A stretch of 64,000 nt of DNA from Pedobacter sp. MC2016-14 (GCF_020991475.1 NZ_JAJMPA010000003.1:186001-250000); one strand, 5' to 3'. Numbered from the stretch's first letter, positions 34,766-44,357 are shown. The notes: generated by a model not told the origin, from the sequence alone. Numbers and translations are program-made.

Positions 34766-35407
34766 CACTTTTGCATAGCTCAATTCTTTGTAATCTTCTA
34801 TATATAGGCTACATGGTGGTAATTCTTCTTTAGTATGAGAAGTAAGTACACCAACTACACGCATTCCCGCGTTTAAAGCGGCCGATACACCAGAGAAGGA
34901 GTCTTCAAAAACAAGGCACTGCTCTGGTGTTACGCCCAGATTTAATGCAGAAGTGAGATATACCTCAGGATCTGGCTTGTGTTTTTTTACGTTTTCGCTG
35001 GCCAGGATAGAACCCATTTGTTCGCCCACTAAAACCTTGGTAAATATGAGGTCCAGGTTGGCCTTTGGTGCTGACGTAGCCACAGCGGTTTTAACGCCAT
35101 TTTGTTTTAAATCATGGATAAAATCTATAATTCCGTCAATTGGTTTGATATGTGGTTGGTAAATTTTGCGGAACAAACTTTCTTTTTCTTCTTCCAGATC
35201 TAAAAGTTCCTGGCCGGTTACGGGGCGGTTAAAGAAGTGACTTAAAATATAACTGTTACTTTTTCCAAACATGTGTTGCGCAAAGTCTTCATCTGTAGGC
35301 TGCAGGTTACGCAGTGAAAAAAACTCGCGGAAAGCAATGGAGTGATAGGGATTAGTATGGCAGATTACACCATCCATATCGAAAATAACGGCAATTTCTT
35401 GATTCAT
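34748..35407 (-). CDS. HAD-superfamily phosphatase, beta-phosphoglucomutase-like
   Basis: 219 residues. Motif I is FDMDGVICHTNPYH (nucleophile Asp and acid/base Asp), motif II TAVATSAPKANL, motif III Lys in KKHKPDPEVYL, motif IV VFEDSFSGVSAALNAGMRVV. The helical cap follows motif I, subclass IA, as in beta-phosphoglucomutase and sugar-phosphate phosphatases. The substrate is not decided by sequence. Cytosolic. It overlaps the TlpA-like gene end to end by 18 bp. Confidence 0.9.
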   Translation of the reverse strand: MNQEIAVIFDMDGVICHTNPYHSIAFREFFSLRNLQPTDEDFAQHMFGKSNSYILSHFFNRPVTGQELLDLEEEKESLFRKIYQPHIKPIDGIIDFIHDLKQNGVKTAVATSAPKANLDLIFTKVLVGEQMGSILASENVKKHKPDPEVYLTSALNLGVTPEQCLVFEDSFSGVSAALNAGMRVVGVLTSHTKEELPPCSLYIEDYKELSYAKVLALFQ

Positions 35408-35518
35408 GCCCCAAAGTTAACCAACATCTACGCAAGTTAAAATTTTTAATGCTGGATAATATTTATATTTTTACCACCGTTGTGAGCTCAAGTGCGGTGT
35501 CGGCAGACAATTTAAATA

Positions 35519-36094
35519 ATGGTAGAATATAAAAATCTTTCGGATATAGATCTGGTTCTCTTGTTAAGAGAAGGAAACCAACCTGCATACGCGGAAATTT
35601 ATAACCGTTATGTAAATGTACTTGTACGTTTTACAGAATCAAAGCTTTACAGTCTTGATGACGCACGTGATTTAGTTCAGGATCTTTTTACAGGGCTTTG
35701 GAGTGACCGGAAAGCGCTGATTGTAAACAGTACTTTAAAAGCGTATTTGTTTGGTATTGTAAAAAATCAGGTCATCACCAAAATAAGGAAGAACATTGTT
35801 AGGGAAGAGTATGCGGACCGCCTAAGGAATTTGTCGCCTGCTTTTCATTCTTTAGACGAGGAGCTGGACGCCAGGGAAGTTGCTTTTAACATTAAAAGGG
35901 GTTTGGAGGGGTTGCCTGATAAAACAAAGACCATTTACCAGTTGAGCAGGGAAGAGCACAAAAGCATTAAGGAGATAGCGGAAGAAATGAACCTGTCTGA
36001 CCAAACGGTAAAAAATCAAATCAGTATTGCCCTGAAGCACCTTAGGAAGTCGATTTCCAGCTTTCTGTTTATCTTTCTGGACTTGTTTTTATAG
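35519..36094 (+). CDS. ECF sigma factor (FecI-like)
   Basis: 191 residues. Region 2: AYAEIYNRYVNVLVRFTESK, DARDLVQDLFTGLWSDRKAL and KAYLFGIVKNQVITKIRKNI; region 4: LPDKTKTIYQLSREEHKSIK and MNLSDQTVKNQISIALKHLR. The hydrophobic C-terminus is typical for the Bacteroidota type. It is followed by its FecR partner, but no TonB receptor is encoded next to the pair, so the cognate receptor must lie elsewhere. Confidence 0.9.
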   Translation: MVEYKNLSDIDLVLLLREGNQPAYAEIYNRYVNVLVRFTESKLYSLDDARDLVQDLFTGLWSDRKALIVNSTLKAYLFGIVKNQVITKIRKNIVREEYADRLRNLSPAFHSLDEELDAREVAFNIKRGLEGLPDKTKTIYQLSREEHKSIKEIAEEMNLSDQTVKNQISIALKHLRKSISSFLFIFLDLFL

Positions 36095-36181
36095 TCCTGT
36101 TTTTAGCCTTTTAAATTATTTTAAAAAAAACTTCGGTACTTTCTTTGGGCTGAAACGACAACAGTGTATGAAGTAGTAAAT

Positions 36182-37366
36182 ATGAGCATAAATCGTTTAG
36201 GGAGCTTATTAGATAAGTACCAACAAGGGGAGAGTACTCCAGATGAAAATGAACGTGTTGAAAAGTGGTTTGCTGAACATGGCGCCATTGAAACACAATT
36301 TGAGCAAATGGATGAACAGGCACGTGAAGCCTGGGTAGATGCTTTGTTTGCTGATATTGAATTGCGGAACAGGCAATCAGATCAGCCCTTGAAAACGAAA
36401 AAGCTTTGGTGGAAAATTACATCAGCTGCTGCTGCAGTGATGGTCTTAGGCCTAAGTATTTATTTCTACAACAACTATCAGGATGGGAATAACCTGATAA
36501 ATAATGACATTTCCTCTGGCAAAACCGGAGCAACATTAACCCTGGCAAACGGTAAACAAATCCGTTTGGCAGATGTGAAAAGTGGTGCGCTGGCTACGGA
36601 AGGGGGGACTTTGATTTCGAAAACTATAAATGGCGAGCTCGTGTATGTCATCAATGGTCCCGGAGGTGTGCCGGGACCTAATGATGCTACGAACGTCCTT
36701 TCTACAGCATATGGGCAATGGTATCTGGTATCGTTGCCTGATCAAACCAAGATCTGGCTAAATGCCGGTTCTACATTAAAATACCCCTCAAACTTTGATG
36801 GGTATAAAGAACGGATAGTGGAATTGAGTGGTGAAGCTTATTTTGAGGTTAGTCATCTTAAAGATGCTCAGTTGCGTAGGCTACCATTTATTGTAAAAAC
36901 AAAAAACCAGCGGATTATTGTGTTGGGGACACATTTTAACATCAATAGCTATGGTGATGCTCCTGAGGAGACCACTACTTTATTAGAAGGAAGTATTCTG
37001 ATTAGCGCTCTCGACGCTCTCAATTCTAAAACCCAGGATACCACTAATAATAGTCATGTTTTAAAACCAGGGCAAAAAGCAGTTTACCGTAATCACAAGT
37101 ATGTGGTGGCTAAAGCTGATACCGCTGTTGCGGTGGCCTGGAAAAATGGTAACTTCTTGTTAAATGGTGAGCCTCTTGATGTAGTAATGGCAAAGGTAGC
37201 CAGATGGTATAATGTTGAGGTTATTTTTACCAATGACGCCGCTAAAAAATTGAGATTTGAAGGATCGGTACCTAGAACTTCCGACATTTCTGGGGTGTTG
37301 AGACGCATGATGCTAACCCGAACAGTAGATTTTGAAATTGTAGGAAATAAGGTATACGTGAAATAA
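36182..37366 (+). CDS. FecR-type anti-sigma factor
   Basis: 394 residues from ATG 36182 (MSINRLGSLLDKYQQGESTP). Cytosolic N-terminus, one membrane helix (ITSAAAAVMVLGLSIYFYNN), and a periplasmic FecR domain with GATLTLANGKQIRLADV, WYLVSLPDQTKIWLNAGST, VELSGEAYFEV, IIVLGTHFNINSYG, and the C-terminal VARWYNVEVIFTNDAAKKLR. It works with the ECF gene 87 bp upstream. No receptor gene follows; the next gene is convergent. Confidence 0.9.
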   Translation: MSINRLGSLLDKYQQGESTPDENERVEKWFAEHGAIETQFEQMDEQAREAWVDALFADIELRNRQSDQPLKTKKLWWKITSAAAAVMVLGLSIYFYNNYQDGNNLINNDISSGKTGATLTLANGKQIRLADVKSGALATEGGTLISKTINGELVYVINGPGGVPGPNDATNVLSTAYGQWYLVSLPDQTKIWLNAGSTLKYPSNFDGYKERIVELSGEAYFEVSHLKDAQLRRLPFIVKTKNQRIIVLGTHFNINSYGDAPEETTTLLEGSILISALDALNSKTQDTTNNSHVLKPGQKAVYRNHKYVVAKADTAVAVAWKNGNFLLNGEPLDVVMAKVARWYNVEVIFTNDAAKKLRFEGSVPRTSDISGVLRRMMLTRTVDFEIVGNKVYVK

Positions 37367-37407
37367 GTTTCCTATTCCAGCTTTTATAAGAAAGTAAAAT
37401 TGACATT

Positions 37408-38454
37408 TTAAATCTTCTGCTTCTTCTCCTCCGCAATTTCCGCATCTTCCAAACTTGCTTCGAGACTTTGTTGCTGCAATACAGCTGCCGCTTCATACTG
37501 CAGTGCAATATAGATTGGGAAGTGGTCGGAATTGCAGTTGTTCAATCTCTTCATCGCCTTTAGTTTGAAATCAGCAGATATAAAAGCATGGTCTAAGGGG
37601 AAACGCATTAAAGGATTGTGCGCGTGGAAGGAATTGTAAAAACCTCTGCCACGTCTTGGATCCAATAATTGGCTCATTTTTAGAAACAGTTCAGTTGTGT
37701 AACTCCAGGCTACATCATTTAAGTCTCCTATAACGATGCATGGTAGTTTACTTTCCCGTGCTAAATCTGCAACCAGTAATAATTCTTTATCACGTTCTGT
37801 AGAGCGTGGATTTTCATTTGGTACAGGTGGCGTAGGATGTAAGGCATACAATTGCAAGGCTTGGCCATTTTTGAGCAATATCTGACAATGTATAGATGGA
37901 ATATCTTCCTCTACCATGTATTTTACGGTAGGGTTTATGAGTTCCAGCTTAGAGTATAGGAGCATGCCATAGGTATTTTCCAAAGGAACTTTTACCTGAT
38001 AGGCGTAATGTGCTGACAGTTCAGTTGTTTCTCTATCCCATCGTGCATTGGTTTCTAACAATAAAACTACATCGGGATTGGTTTTTAACACCTGAGCTAA
38101 ACAGCCTTTTGTATTGGTATTGTCCTGGTAAACATTGGCTACCATTAAGCTGATACTTTGTTCTGGCAGGTGTTTGGTTGTGTTTAAGACCTGCTTTTTA
38201 GAAAACGGCGTAAACGGGAAAATTAAAAAAGAAAGATAGGCCAGATTTGCTGTTATGCCTGCTGAAAGTAGCCAGAAATGTAATGGAGGAGCATCAAAAA
38301 AGCAAATAATCAGGATTAAGCAGACCAGCGAAAGGACTAATTTTTGCAGACGGGGATAGTCAAAAACCCTGAAAACCCAATAATCGTGTTTAACAACTGA
38401 AAGCAGTGTAAACGTAAACAATAAGCCCGAAAGGCTATAAATAAAAACATTCAT
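37408..38454 (-). CDS. Membrane-anchored endonuclease/exonuclease/phosphatase-fold protein
   Basis: 348 residues. Three N-terminal helices (YSLSGLLFTFTLLSVVKHDY, LVLSLVCLILIICFFDAPPL, LLSAGITANLAYLSFLIFPF) precede an EEP domain: LMVANVYQDNTN, DVVLLLETNARWDRE, LHPTPPVPNENP, IGDLNDVAWSYTTE, PLDHAFIS, and SDHFPIYIALQ, with the Asn/Asp/His catalytic set intact. It may act on nucleic acids or phospholipids in the periplasm. The C-terminal ~30 residues are Gln/Glu/Lys-rich. It has no operon partner. Confidence 0.88.
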   Translation of the reverse strand: MNVFIYSLSGLLFTFTLLSVVKHDYWVFRVFDYPRLQKLVLSLVCLILIICFFDAPPLHFWLLSAGITANLAYLSFLIFPFTPFSKKQVLNTTKHLPEQSISLMVANVYQDNTNTKGCLAQVLKTNPDVVLLLETNARWDRETTELSAHYAYQVKVPLENTYGMLLYSKLELINPTVKYMVEEDIPSIHCQILLKNGQALQLYALHPTPPVPNENPRSTERDKELLLVADLARESKLPCIVIGDLNDVAWSYTTELFLKMSQLLDPRRGRGFYNSFHAHNPLMRFPLDHAFISADFKLKAMKRLNNCNSDHFPIYIALQYEAAAVLQQQSLEASLEDAEIAEEKKQKI

Positions 38455-38494
38455 TTGTGAATCAATTCCTGGGCTTAATGGGATTCTGTGAGAT

Positions 38495-38809
38495 TTAAAT
38501 CCGCTTTCTTGGACGTTTGTTTTTTTGGAATTTATTTACCGGAACATAAGCTTTAACTTTTGGCGGTTCTTCCTCGGTTAGCTTTACGGTAAGTGTATTA
38601 CCTTTGAAGGTTAATCCATTCACCTCAGCTACTGCTTTTGCGGCTTCATTGTCATTAAACATTTCCAAAAATGCATAGCCTTTTGGTTTTTGAGTAGACT
38701 TTTCACGAACAATTTTAATTGTATCAACTCTGGCATAGATGCTAATGAATATTACAAGCTCCATTTCAGAAGTTTCGGATGAAAGTCCCCCCACAAAAAT
38801 CTTCCTCAT
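38495..38809 (-). CDS. RRM RNA-binding protein
   Basis: 104 residues: one RNA recognition motif with RNP2 KIFVGGL (residues 3-9) and RNP1 PKGYAFLEM (43-51), followed by a basic, Pro/Lys-rich tail ending KNKRPRKRI. Such single-RRM proteins are widespread in Bacteroidota and have been linked to broad post-transcriptional control, for example of polysaccharide loci. Target RNAs are unknown here. Confidence 0.92.
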   Translation of the reverse strand: MRKIFVGGLSSETSEMELVIFISIYARVDTIKIVREKSTQKPKGYAFLEMFNDNEAAKAVAEVNGLTFKGNTLTVKLTEEEPPKVKAYVPVNKFQKNKRPRKRI

Positions 38810-38872
38810 TTCTATTTATAAAGTTATTTACAATAATACAAAATTTCCATCATTTTGATCTTAAAACTTAAT

Positions 38873-38909
38873 AAAAAAGCCTGCTGTGGATTCCGCAGCA
38901 GGCTTTTTT
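38873..38909 (-). terminator. Strong terminator for the LruC gene
   Basis: AAAAAAGCCTGCTG (38873-38886) pairs with CAGCAGGCTTTTTT (38896-38909): a 14-bp perfect stem with a 9-base loop and U-runs on both strands. Confidence 0.85.
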
Positions 38910-38925
38910 AGGTTTTAAAACGACG

Positions 38926-41361
38926 TTATTTATTGAAGAACTTTGTGTCATTTCTGTACCCTGTGCCTATATTATTGTACCAGTCGGTATAACTTGTGCC
39001 ACCGCTTTCTGCCCATGCAGCAAACCTTAGGTAAGCATCTGTGATGAGGGTTTGTTCTACAGGGTATTTGAAGGTTGCCATAGGTACTTCAATTGCCCAG
39101 GGTAATTTAGTGGCTGTGCCGTAAAATTTACCTGACGTAGAGCGGTCGTCACGTGTACCAAACAATGCGGTATTGGCTAGTTTGGTAGGTTTTTTGCCAT
39201 ACAAGTGCGTTTCATATCCGCGTCCGTATCCGGCAGAGCCGTTCCAGATAAATGGATTGTAAGTTCCTACACCGAAGCTGCTCAGTAATGGGCCATTCGT
39301 TACATTAAAACTAATGTTATACGTTACATTAGGAGAGATGGCCTCACTAATTTTGGTGTTCCATGTTGCTTGCTGGTTTCTGCTGTTGTTGAATAGAATA
39401 ACTACAACGCTATCTTGTCCGGATTCAAGTGCTGTTCCTGTAGAACCTACAAAGTTGGTTGCGCTTCCGGACGGCAGGTTGAATTGAATACCACCGCCAT
39501 TTTGGAAATCACCACCTGTGGCCAGTAGTTTGTATTCTGCTGCAATATTTACCACTCTATTGTCCCGGTTGGTAACTACCAGGTATTTGTAAGAGATAAC
39601 CACATCATTAAGGTCATAATCGCCTTTTGAAGGCCAGCTATCTTCAAATGCTACAGTAGAACCGCCAGCAGTGTAATTGATAGAGTAGTTGTTGTAGGCT
39701 TTAGTAGCGTCATTAGGATAATCATCCTGGGCATTTGGCACACCATCGCCATCTGTATCTAGATTTGCGGGTGCTGTGCCGTTTCCATCAGGGTTACAAT
39801 CAGATTTTGCGATATAAATGGCATTGTCTTTCTTGGCCGGGCTGGTAAACAGACCTGTTGGAACAGTGAGTGTAGTATACAATGAAACTGTACCGGAAAA
39901 TTTAGCTGCACTACCATTAGGGTTATTATTGGCATCAGTAACCCTGTTTTGATCAATGCTGCCCAATAGTTTGAATAATGATGTACTTCCGGAACCTGTA
40001 ATTAGGCCGTCTAGTGTGTTTAAAGAATTGGTTTGGAACATAGCTGCGTCAAACAGGTTGATTCTGCCTGAACCGTTCAGTTGGAGGTTGCCGCCAATTT
40101 TAAAGTAACTGTAGTTTTGAATAGGCTTGTCTACGATAGCATCTGAATTAACGATAAACTTACAGTTGTTAATGATGGTACCGCTGCTGTTGTGTTGCAG
40201 GGTTTGAAGGGTAACTGTACCATTGTTTGTAAATGTACCAGCTGTATTTAACCTTGAACTGGTGGCCGTAAAGGTTCCGCTGTTGGTAACTGTAGGTGAG
40301 CTGTTAAAGCTGATTTCTCCTGAAGTTACTGTAAATACACTCGAGTTTACAAAAGTTCCGGAGATAGTAGTTTGACTTTTCAGTGTAAGCGTTCCGGTGT
40401 TGGTAAAGCTTTGGCTATTTTGAAATGCGGCAGTACCATTAACGGTCATGGTACCCGAGTTGGTTACTGTACCGTCTGATGTGAGTTGCCCACCGATATT
40501 TAAAATGTTGGTGTTTTCACTGGTTGTATTTGATGAAGTTACAAAATTACCACTTGCATTTATGGTTCCTTGATTTAGGAATGTACCTCTGTTTACCTTA
40601 AGTTCGCCCATGGTAATGGTACCGAAGTTTTTGAAGGTACCTCCGCCATCCCAATTGAAGTTGTTTAGGTTTACACTTCCGCCTGCTGCTACAATGAATA
40701 CAACGTTGCTGGTGATTTTTAAACCATTAATGGTGACGTTTTTTGCGCAAACACGAAGCGTTCCTCCATTGGTGTTTTGGATATTTACATTTAAACCATC
40801 CTGAGTAACGCAATAGGTGGTACCTGCATTTAAGTCAAATGAATTAGATGAAGTTACTATCGTTCCACATCCCGTTGTACAATCCGGACTGGTTTCAAGT
40901 GCGTTTGTTTTAACGGCATTTGTTTTAAGGGTGGTGACAGCGCTGTTTTTGCTAACGGTGCCAATTCCCGTAGAAACCATTGTAGATGTTATTGTGGTTT
41001 TTTGGGTAACTGTTGAGGCATCTGGTGCAACTTTCACTACGTACACTTCTGTTAAACTGGAAGGCAAAGCTATTTTTGTATTAAAGGGAGCAGTTGATGT
41101 TGCGGATCCCTTTGTAAGTAGCTGACCGTTTGTTTCTGGGTCACCCAAATAAATTTTAATCACGTGAATGGCGTTCTGAAAACGATTGTCATCGACGCCG
41201 ATGCTGAAGCTTACGTCTTTAGAACTTCCCCAGTCAAAGTTTGCTGGTACGTTGATTTCATCAATAGATTTGCTTGTAATGCTTTCTAATGATTCGCCTT
41301 TTTTGCAGGAGCTGATTGCTGTAATCGAGCATAATACTGCGAAGAGTAACGCTTTTCTCAT
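38926..41361 (-). CDS. LruC-domain surface lipoprotein with beta-repeat region
   Basis: 811 residues. Lipobox ITAISSCKKG. Residues ~160-480 are a low-complexity Thr/Asn/Gly-rich run of short beta repeats of the form xFxNxGTxTxxxxxxxxG (for example SFTNTGTLTLKSQTTISG and GTFTNNGTVTLQ), likely a beta-helix. A DTDGDGVPNAQDDYPNDATK calcium-binding loop follows, then the LruC domain (AFEDSWPSKGDYDLNDVVIS, KLPWAIEVP, and an aromatic-rich end YTDWYNNIGTGYRND). LruC proteins are known from Bacteroidota and Leptospira and are surface lipoproteins of unclear role. Confidence 0.85.
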   Translation of the reverse strand: MRKALLFAVLCSITAISSCKKGESLESITSKSIDEINVPANFDWGSSKDVSFSIGVDDNRFQNAIHVIKIYLGDPETNGQLLTKGSATSTAPFNTKIALPSSLTEVYVVKVAPDASTVTQKTTITSTMVSTGIGTVSKNSAVTTLKTNAVKTNALETSPDCTTGCGTIVTSSNSFDLNAGTTYCVTQDGLNVNIQNTNGGTLRVCAKNVTINGLKITSNVVFIVAAGGSVNLNNFNWDGGGTFKNFGTITMGELKVNRGTFLNQGTINASGNFVTSSNTTSENTNILNIGGQLTSDGTVTNSGTMTVNGTAAFQNSQSFTNTGTLTLKSQTTISGTFVNSSVFTVTSGEISFNSSPTVTNSGTFTATSSRLNTAGTFTNNGTVTLQTLQHNSSGTIINNCKFIVNSDAIVDKPIQNYSYFKIGGNLQLNGSGRINLFDAAMFQTNSLNTLDGLITGSGSTSLFKLLGSIDQNRVTDANNNPNGSAAKFSGTVSLYTTLTVPTGLFTSPAKKDNAIYIAKSDCNPDGNGTAPANLDTDGDGVPNAQDDYPNDATKAYNNYSINYTAGGSTVAFEDSWPSKGDYDLNDVVISYKYLVVTNRDNRVVNIAAEYKLLATGGDFQNGGGIQFNLPSGSATNFVGSTGTALESGQDSVVVILFNNSRNQQATWNTKISEAISPNVTYNISFNVTNGPLLSSFGVGTYNPFIWNGSAGYGRGYETHLYGKKPTKLANTALFGTRDDRSTSGKFYGTATKLPWAIEVPMATFKYPVEQTLITDAYLRFAAWAESGGTSYTDWYNNIGTGYRNDTKFFNK

Positions 41362-41759
41362 AAGATGGTTTTGAAAGATAAATTCCCTGTTAAATTCCTA
41401 GTGCCTAATATACGTGGTATTTTGGCATGCAGATCATCGAAAAGTGTAAAAATCTGCTTTTAAAGTGTAATTATCTGTTTTTCTGATATTTAATTTTGTA
41501 TTTATTTTTAAAATATGTAGAAAAATGGGGATTTAACTCCACGTATTTATTTGTAAACGGGGAATTTATGCTTCGGTTTTTCTTATTTTTTCCCAGTTTT
41601 TTTTGAAATCTGGGATTAGGTTTATTTGTTTTTGAACTACCAGAAAAAAAATGCAGAGGAATATTTGGGTGTTTAAACAACTGTTTAATGTAAAAATAAT
41701 ATAGCTGTCTTTTGGTTGGCAGGCTAATTGTTAACTTGCTGGTATATCCAATTGTTACT
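41362..41759. other. 398-bp divergent spacer between the LruC and NRPS-like genes
   Basis: Very AT-rich with long T and A runs, no coding sign. The promoters of both genes must be here, but I cannot choose a clear TTTG/TAnnTTTG pair. A 21-bp-spaced direct repeat is listed separately. Confidence 0.5.
41441..41477. repeat. Direct repeat, 16 bp, spaced by 21 bp
   Basis: AAAGTGTAAAAATCTG (41441-41456) and AAAGTGTAATTATCTG (41462-41477) match at 14 of 16 positions. The period of 21 bp is two helical turns, as for tandem operators. Confidence 0.5.
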
Positions 41760-44351
41760 ATGTTAGAAATTCCTGTTCAGCTTATAGATCTTCAGGTACA
41801 ACTTTTTCCTCAAAAAACCGCACTTATATATAAGGAGGTGAGGTTTTCCTATGTGGAAATGAACGAAAGGGCAAATCAGTTTGCTGCTTATTTGATTGAG
41901 CGGGGCGTGGAGAAAGATATGGTCATCGGAATAGTGATGGACCGTTCACCTGAAATGGTGATTACCTTGCTTGCTGTGCTTAAATCTGGTGCGGCTTATG
42001 TTCCACTGGACCCAGAATATCCAAAACAGCGCCTGGAATACATGCTCCAGGATTCGAAAGCTAAATTACTGATCATTGATCGTAGAAATAGCGGTCAACT
42101 AGAAACAGATGCGGTTGAAATTATTGGTGATGATGTATGGCCAAGACTTCATCGTTATTCTGCAAGTAGTCCGGGAGTGGACGTTCATAAAAATGACCTG
42201 GCCTACTTACTTTATACTTCTGGTTCTACCGGGAAGCCTAAAGGGGTAATGATTGAGCATGGAAATCTTTTTAACTTGCTGCTGAGTATGCAGCGCTTCC
42301 CAGGCATCACACAAAAGGACACCCTATTAAGTTTGACTACCATATCTTTTGATATCTCTGTATTGGAATTGTTTTTACCACTTACAGTTGGGGCAACTTT
42401 GATCATTACGGATGCTGAAACCACCCGTGATGCAGAAGCATTACATAAAATTATAAAAAACAGGCAGGTGAGTTTTATCCAGGCTACGCCATCTACTTAT
42501 AAGATGATGCTTGCTGCAGGCTGGAAAGATAAATACAACTTGAAAATACTATGCTGTGGTGAGCAGTTGCCCAAAGATTTGGCAGAAAAACTGGTTCCTA
42601 AATGTACTGGGCTATATAATATGTATGGACCTACTGAAACGACCATCTATTCTACCGGAAAGCTAATTAAGGCAGAAGAAGATGTTATTACTATAGGAAA
42701 ACCGATAGACAATACAGAGGTATACATTTTAGATGACCAGTTGAATAGGGTTGAGGATGGCGAAACAGGTGAAATTTGTATTGCTGGTGATGGTTTGGCA
42801 AGGGGATATTTTGACCGTCCTGAACTTACGGCAGAAAAGTTCCCAAAAATCAGCATAGCGGGGGGGGGCGGACAGCGTTTGTACAGGACTGGCGACTTAG
42901 GTAAAATTCTTCCGAATGGTGAAATTCAATGTTTTGGACGGATAGACCATATGGTAAAGGTTCGTGGCTACAGAATTGAATTGGGTGAGATTGAATATGC
43001 ATTGATACAACAGGAGGGGGTGTATGAAGTAGTGGTGGTACCCTGGGTTAGCGTGACGGGCGATCAACGACTGGCGGCTTATGTTGTGCTGGCTGCAAAG
43101 GATGCTGAATTTGATTATTCGGCATTGGTACAAGGTTGGAGACTGGCTTTGAGGCATTTGCTTCCTCATTATATGGTGCCAAATGATTTTATGGTGCTGG
43201 ATAAACTTCCTTTAACGGAAAATGGAAAAACTGACCGTAAGGCACTACCTGCACCGGTAATTAGAGCGTATACCGTAGCAACACCTGAGTTGGGCGTAAG
43301 AACGGAGATGGAAAACGTTCTTGCTGAAATTTGGAAGCAGAACCTGGGAATTGAAGAGGTTGGAATTAATGATAACTTTTTTGAATTGGGCGGGCACTCG
43401 CTTACGGCGGTAAAAGTGATGGTCAGTATAAAAAAGGAGACAGGTAAAAGTTTGCCCTTGGCTACATTGTTTAGAAATCCAACCATTGCGGCTTTGGCGT
43501 TGATGCTGGAGGCAGAGAGTATCCCTACGGGTGAAGATTCCTTAATTCCTTTAAAAATTTCTGGGAATAAGACGCCTCTATATATAGTGCACGGCCTGGG
43601 TTCTACGGTTTTTAAATTTCTTGACTTTGCACATCAGCTTGATCCCGAACAGCCAGTTTATGGTTTTCAGGCACGTGGAATTGATGGTGAAGTGTCTCCA
43701 ACAGAAACTGTAGAGGAAATGGCCAGCCAGTTTATTAATGAAATTTTGGTGCAAAACCCTGATGGCCCATATGCGCTTTCGGGATATTCTTTTGGAACTT
43801 TAATTGCTTTTGAAATGGCCCAACAGCTTACCGCGATGGGAAAAAAAGTCTGCGTACTGATCAGTTTTGATGGTTATGTAAATAAAGCTCCTCAACTTAA
43901 ATCTGCAGTATCGCGCTGGTTGTTTAATGTTTATTCAAGGATTGCTAAATTTATATTTACTTCTGTGTTTCTTTTAAGTAAAGAACCCAGGAGGACTATA
44001 GAACATAAGCTATTTACACTTAAACGTTCATTCCAGAAATTAAAAGGTGAGCAAGTGTTGAATGATGGAGGATTGGATGAAGATTTTGACTACATCGCAA
44101 AAGTAGCAGAGGTGCACAGGGCTTCTATCTTGAAGTATAGGTTGAAGCCCTATAAAGGAGATATTCATTTGTTTAAAGCAAAAAAACTTGGTCTTTACCT
44201 GGATGATTTTAAATATTTAGGCTGGAAGCCCTATGTGAAAAAAGTACATATTTATACTATTGAAGATGAGCATTTGGCCATTTTTGACACACCGATTAAC
44301 ACCAAATTTACGGCCGATGTGCAGGAGATTTTAAATAAAAGCGTCTGTTGA
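41760..44351 (+). CDS. Single-module NRPS-like synthetase (A-T-TE)
   Basis: 863 residues from ATG 41760; sixteen more codons upstream are possible. There is no condensation domain. Adenylation domain ~1-500: A3 YTSGSTGKPKG, A4 ISFDISVLELF, A5 NMYGPTETT, A7 YRTGDLG, A8 RGYRIELGEIE, A10 ENGKTDRKAL. The carrier domain has DNFFELGGHSLTAVKV (Ser near 547). A type I thioesterase follows with GYSFGTL (Ser near 677) and His in EDEHLAIF. By-eye specificity residues are about D-I-L-T-L-C-M-I-Y-K; the Asp235 equivalent suggests an amino acid. It would activate, load and release or dimerise one substrate. A nine-G tract lies in the A domain. Confidence 0.9.
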   Translation: MLEIPVQLIDLQVQLFPQKTALIYKEVRFSYVEMNERANQFAAYLIERGVEKDMVIGIVMDRSPEMVITLLAVLKSGAAYVPLDPEYPKQRLEYMLQDSKAKLLIIDRRNSGQLETDAVEIIGDDVWPRLHRYSASSPGVDVHKNDLAYLLYTSGSTGKPKGVMIEHGNLFNLLLSMQRFPGITQKDTLLSLTTISFDISVLELFLPLTVGATLIITDAETTRDAEALHKIIKNRQVSFIQATPSTYKMMLAAGWKDKYNLKILCCGEQLPKDLAEKLVPKCTGLYNMYGPTETTIYSTGKLIKAEEDVITIGKPIDNTEVYILDDQLNRVEDGETGEICIAGDGLARGYFDRPELTAEKFPKISIAGGGGQRLYRTGDLGKILPNGEIQCFGRIDHMVKVRGYRIELGEIEYALIQQEGVYEVVVVPWVSVTGDQRLAAYVVLAAKDAEFDYSALVQGWRLALRHLLPHYMVPNDFMVLDKLPLTENGKTDRKALPAPVIRAYTVATPELGVRTEMENVLAEIWKQNLGIEEVGINDNFFELGGHSLTAVKVMVSIKKETGKSLPLATLFRNPTIAALALMLEAESIPTGEDSLIPLKISGNKTPLYIVHGLGSTVFKFLDFAHQLDPEQPVYGFQARGIDGEVSPTETVEEMASQFINEILVQNPDGPYALSGYSFGTLIAFEMAQQLTAMGKKVCVLISFDGYVNKAPQLKSAVSRWLFNVYSRIAKFIFTSVFLLSKEPRRTIEHKLFTLKRSFQKLKGEQVLNDGGLDEDFDYIAKVAEVHRASILKYRLKPYKGDIHLFKAKKLGLYLDDFKYLGWKPYVKKVHIYTIEDEHLAIFDTPINTKFTADVQEILNKSVC
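42860..42868 (+). repeat. Nine-G homopolymer in the adenylation domain
   Basis: Nine consecutive G encode part of IAGGGGQ between motifs A5 and A7. Slippage by one base would truncate the enzyme, so the tract is a candidate phase-variation switch or sequencing-error site. Confidence 0.8.
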
Positions 44352-44357
44352 GTTGTT

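Noticed and set aside
41518..41640. Short inverted repeats in the spacer before the NRPS-like gene as terminators
   Set aside because: Stems of 5 bp or less with long loops; no gene ends there on either strand.
41760..44351. Complete multi-module NRPS cluster
   Set aside because: Only one module without a condensation domain, and no tailoring or transport genes adjacent.
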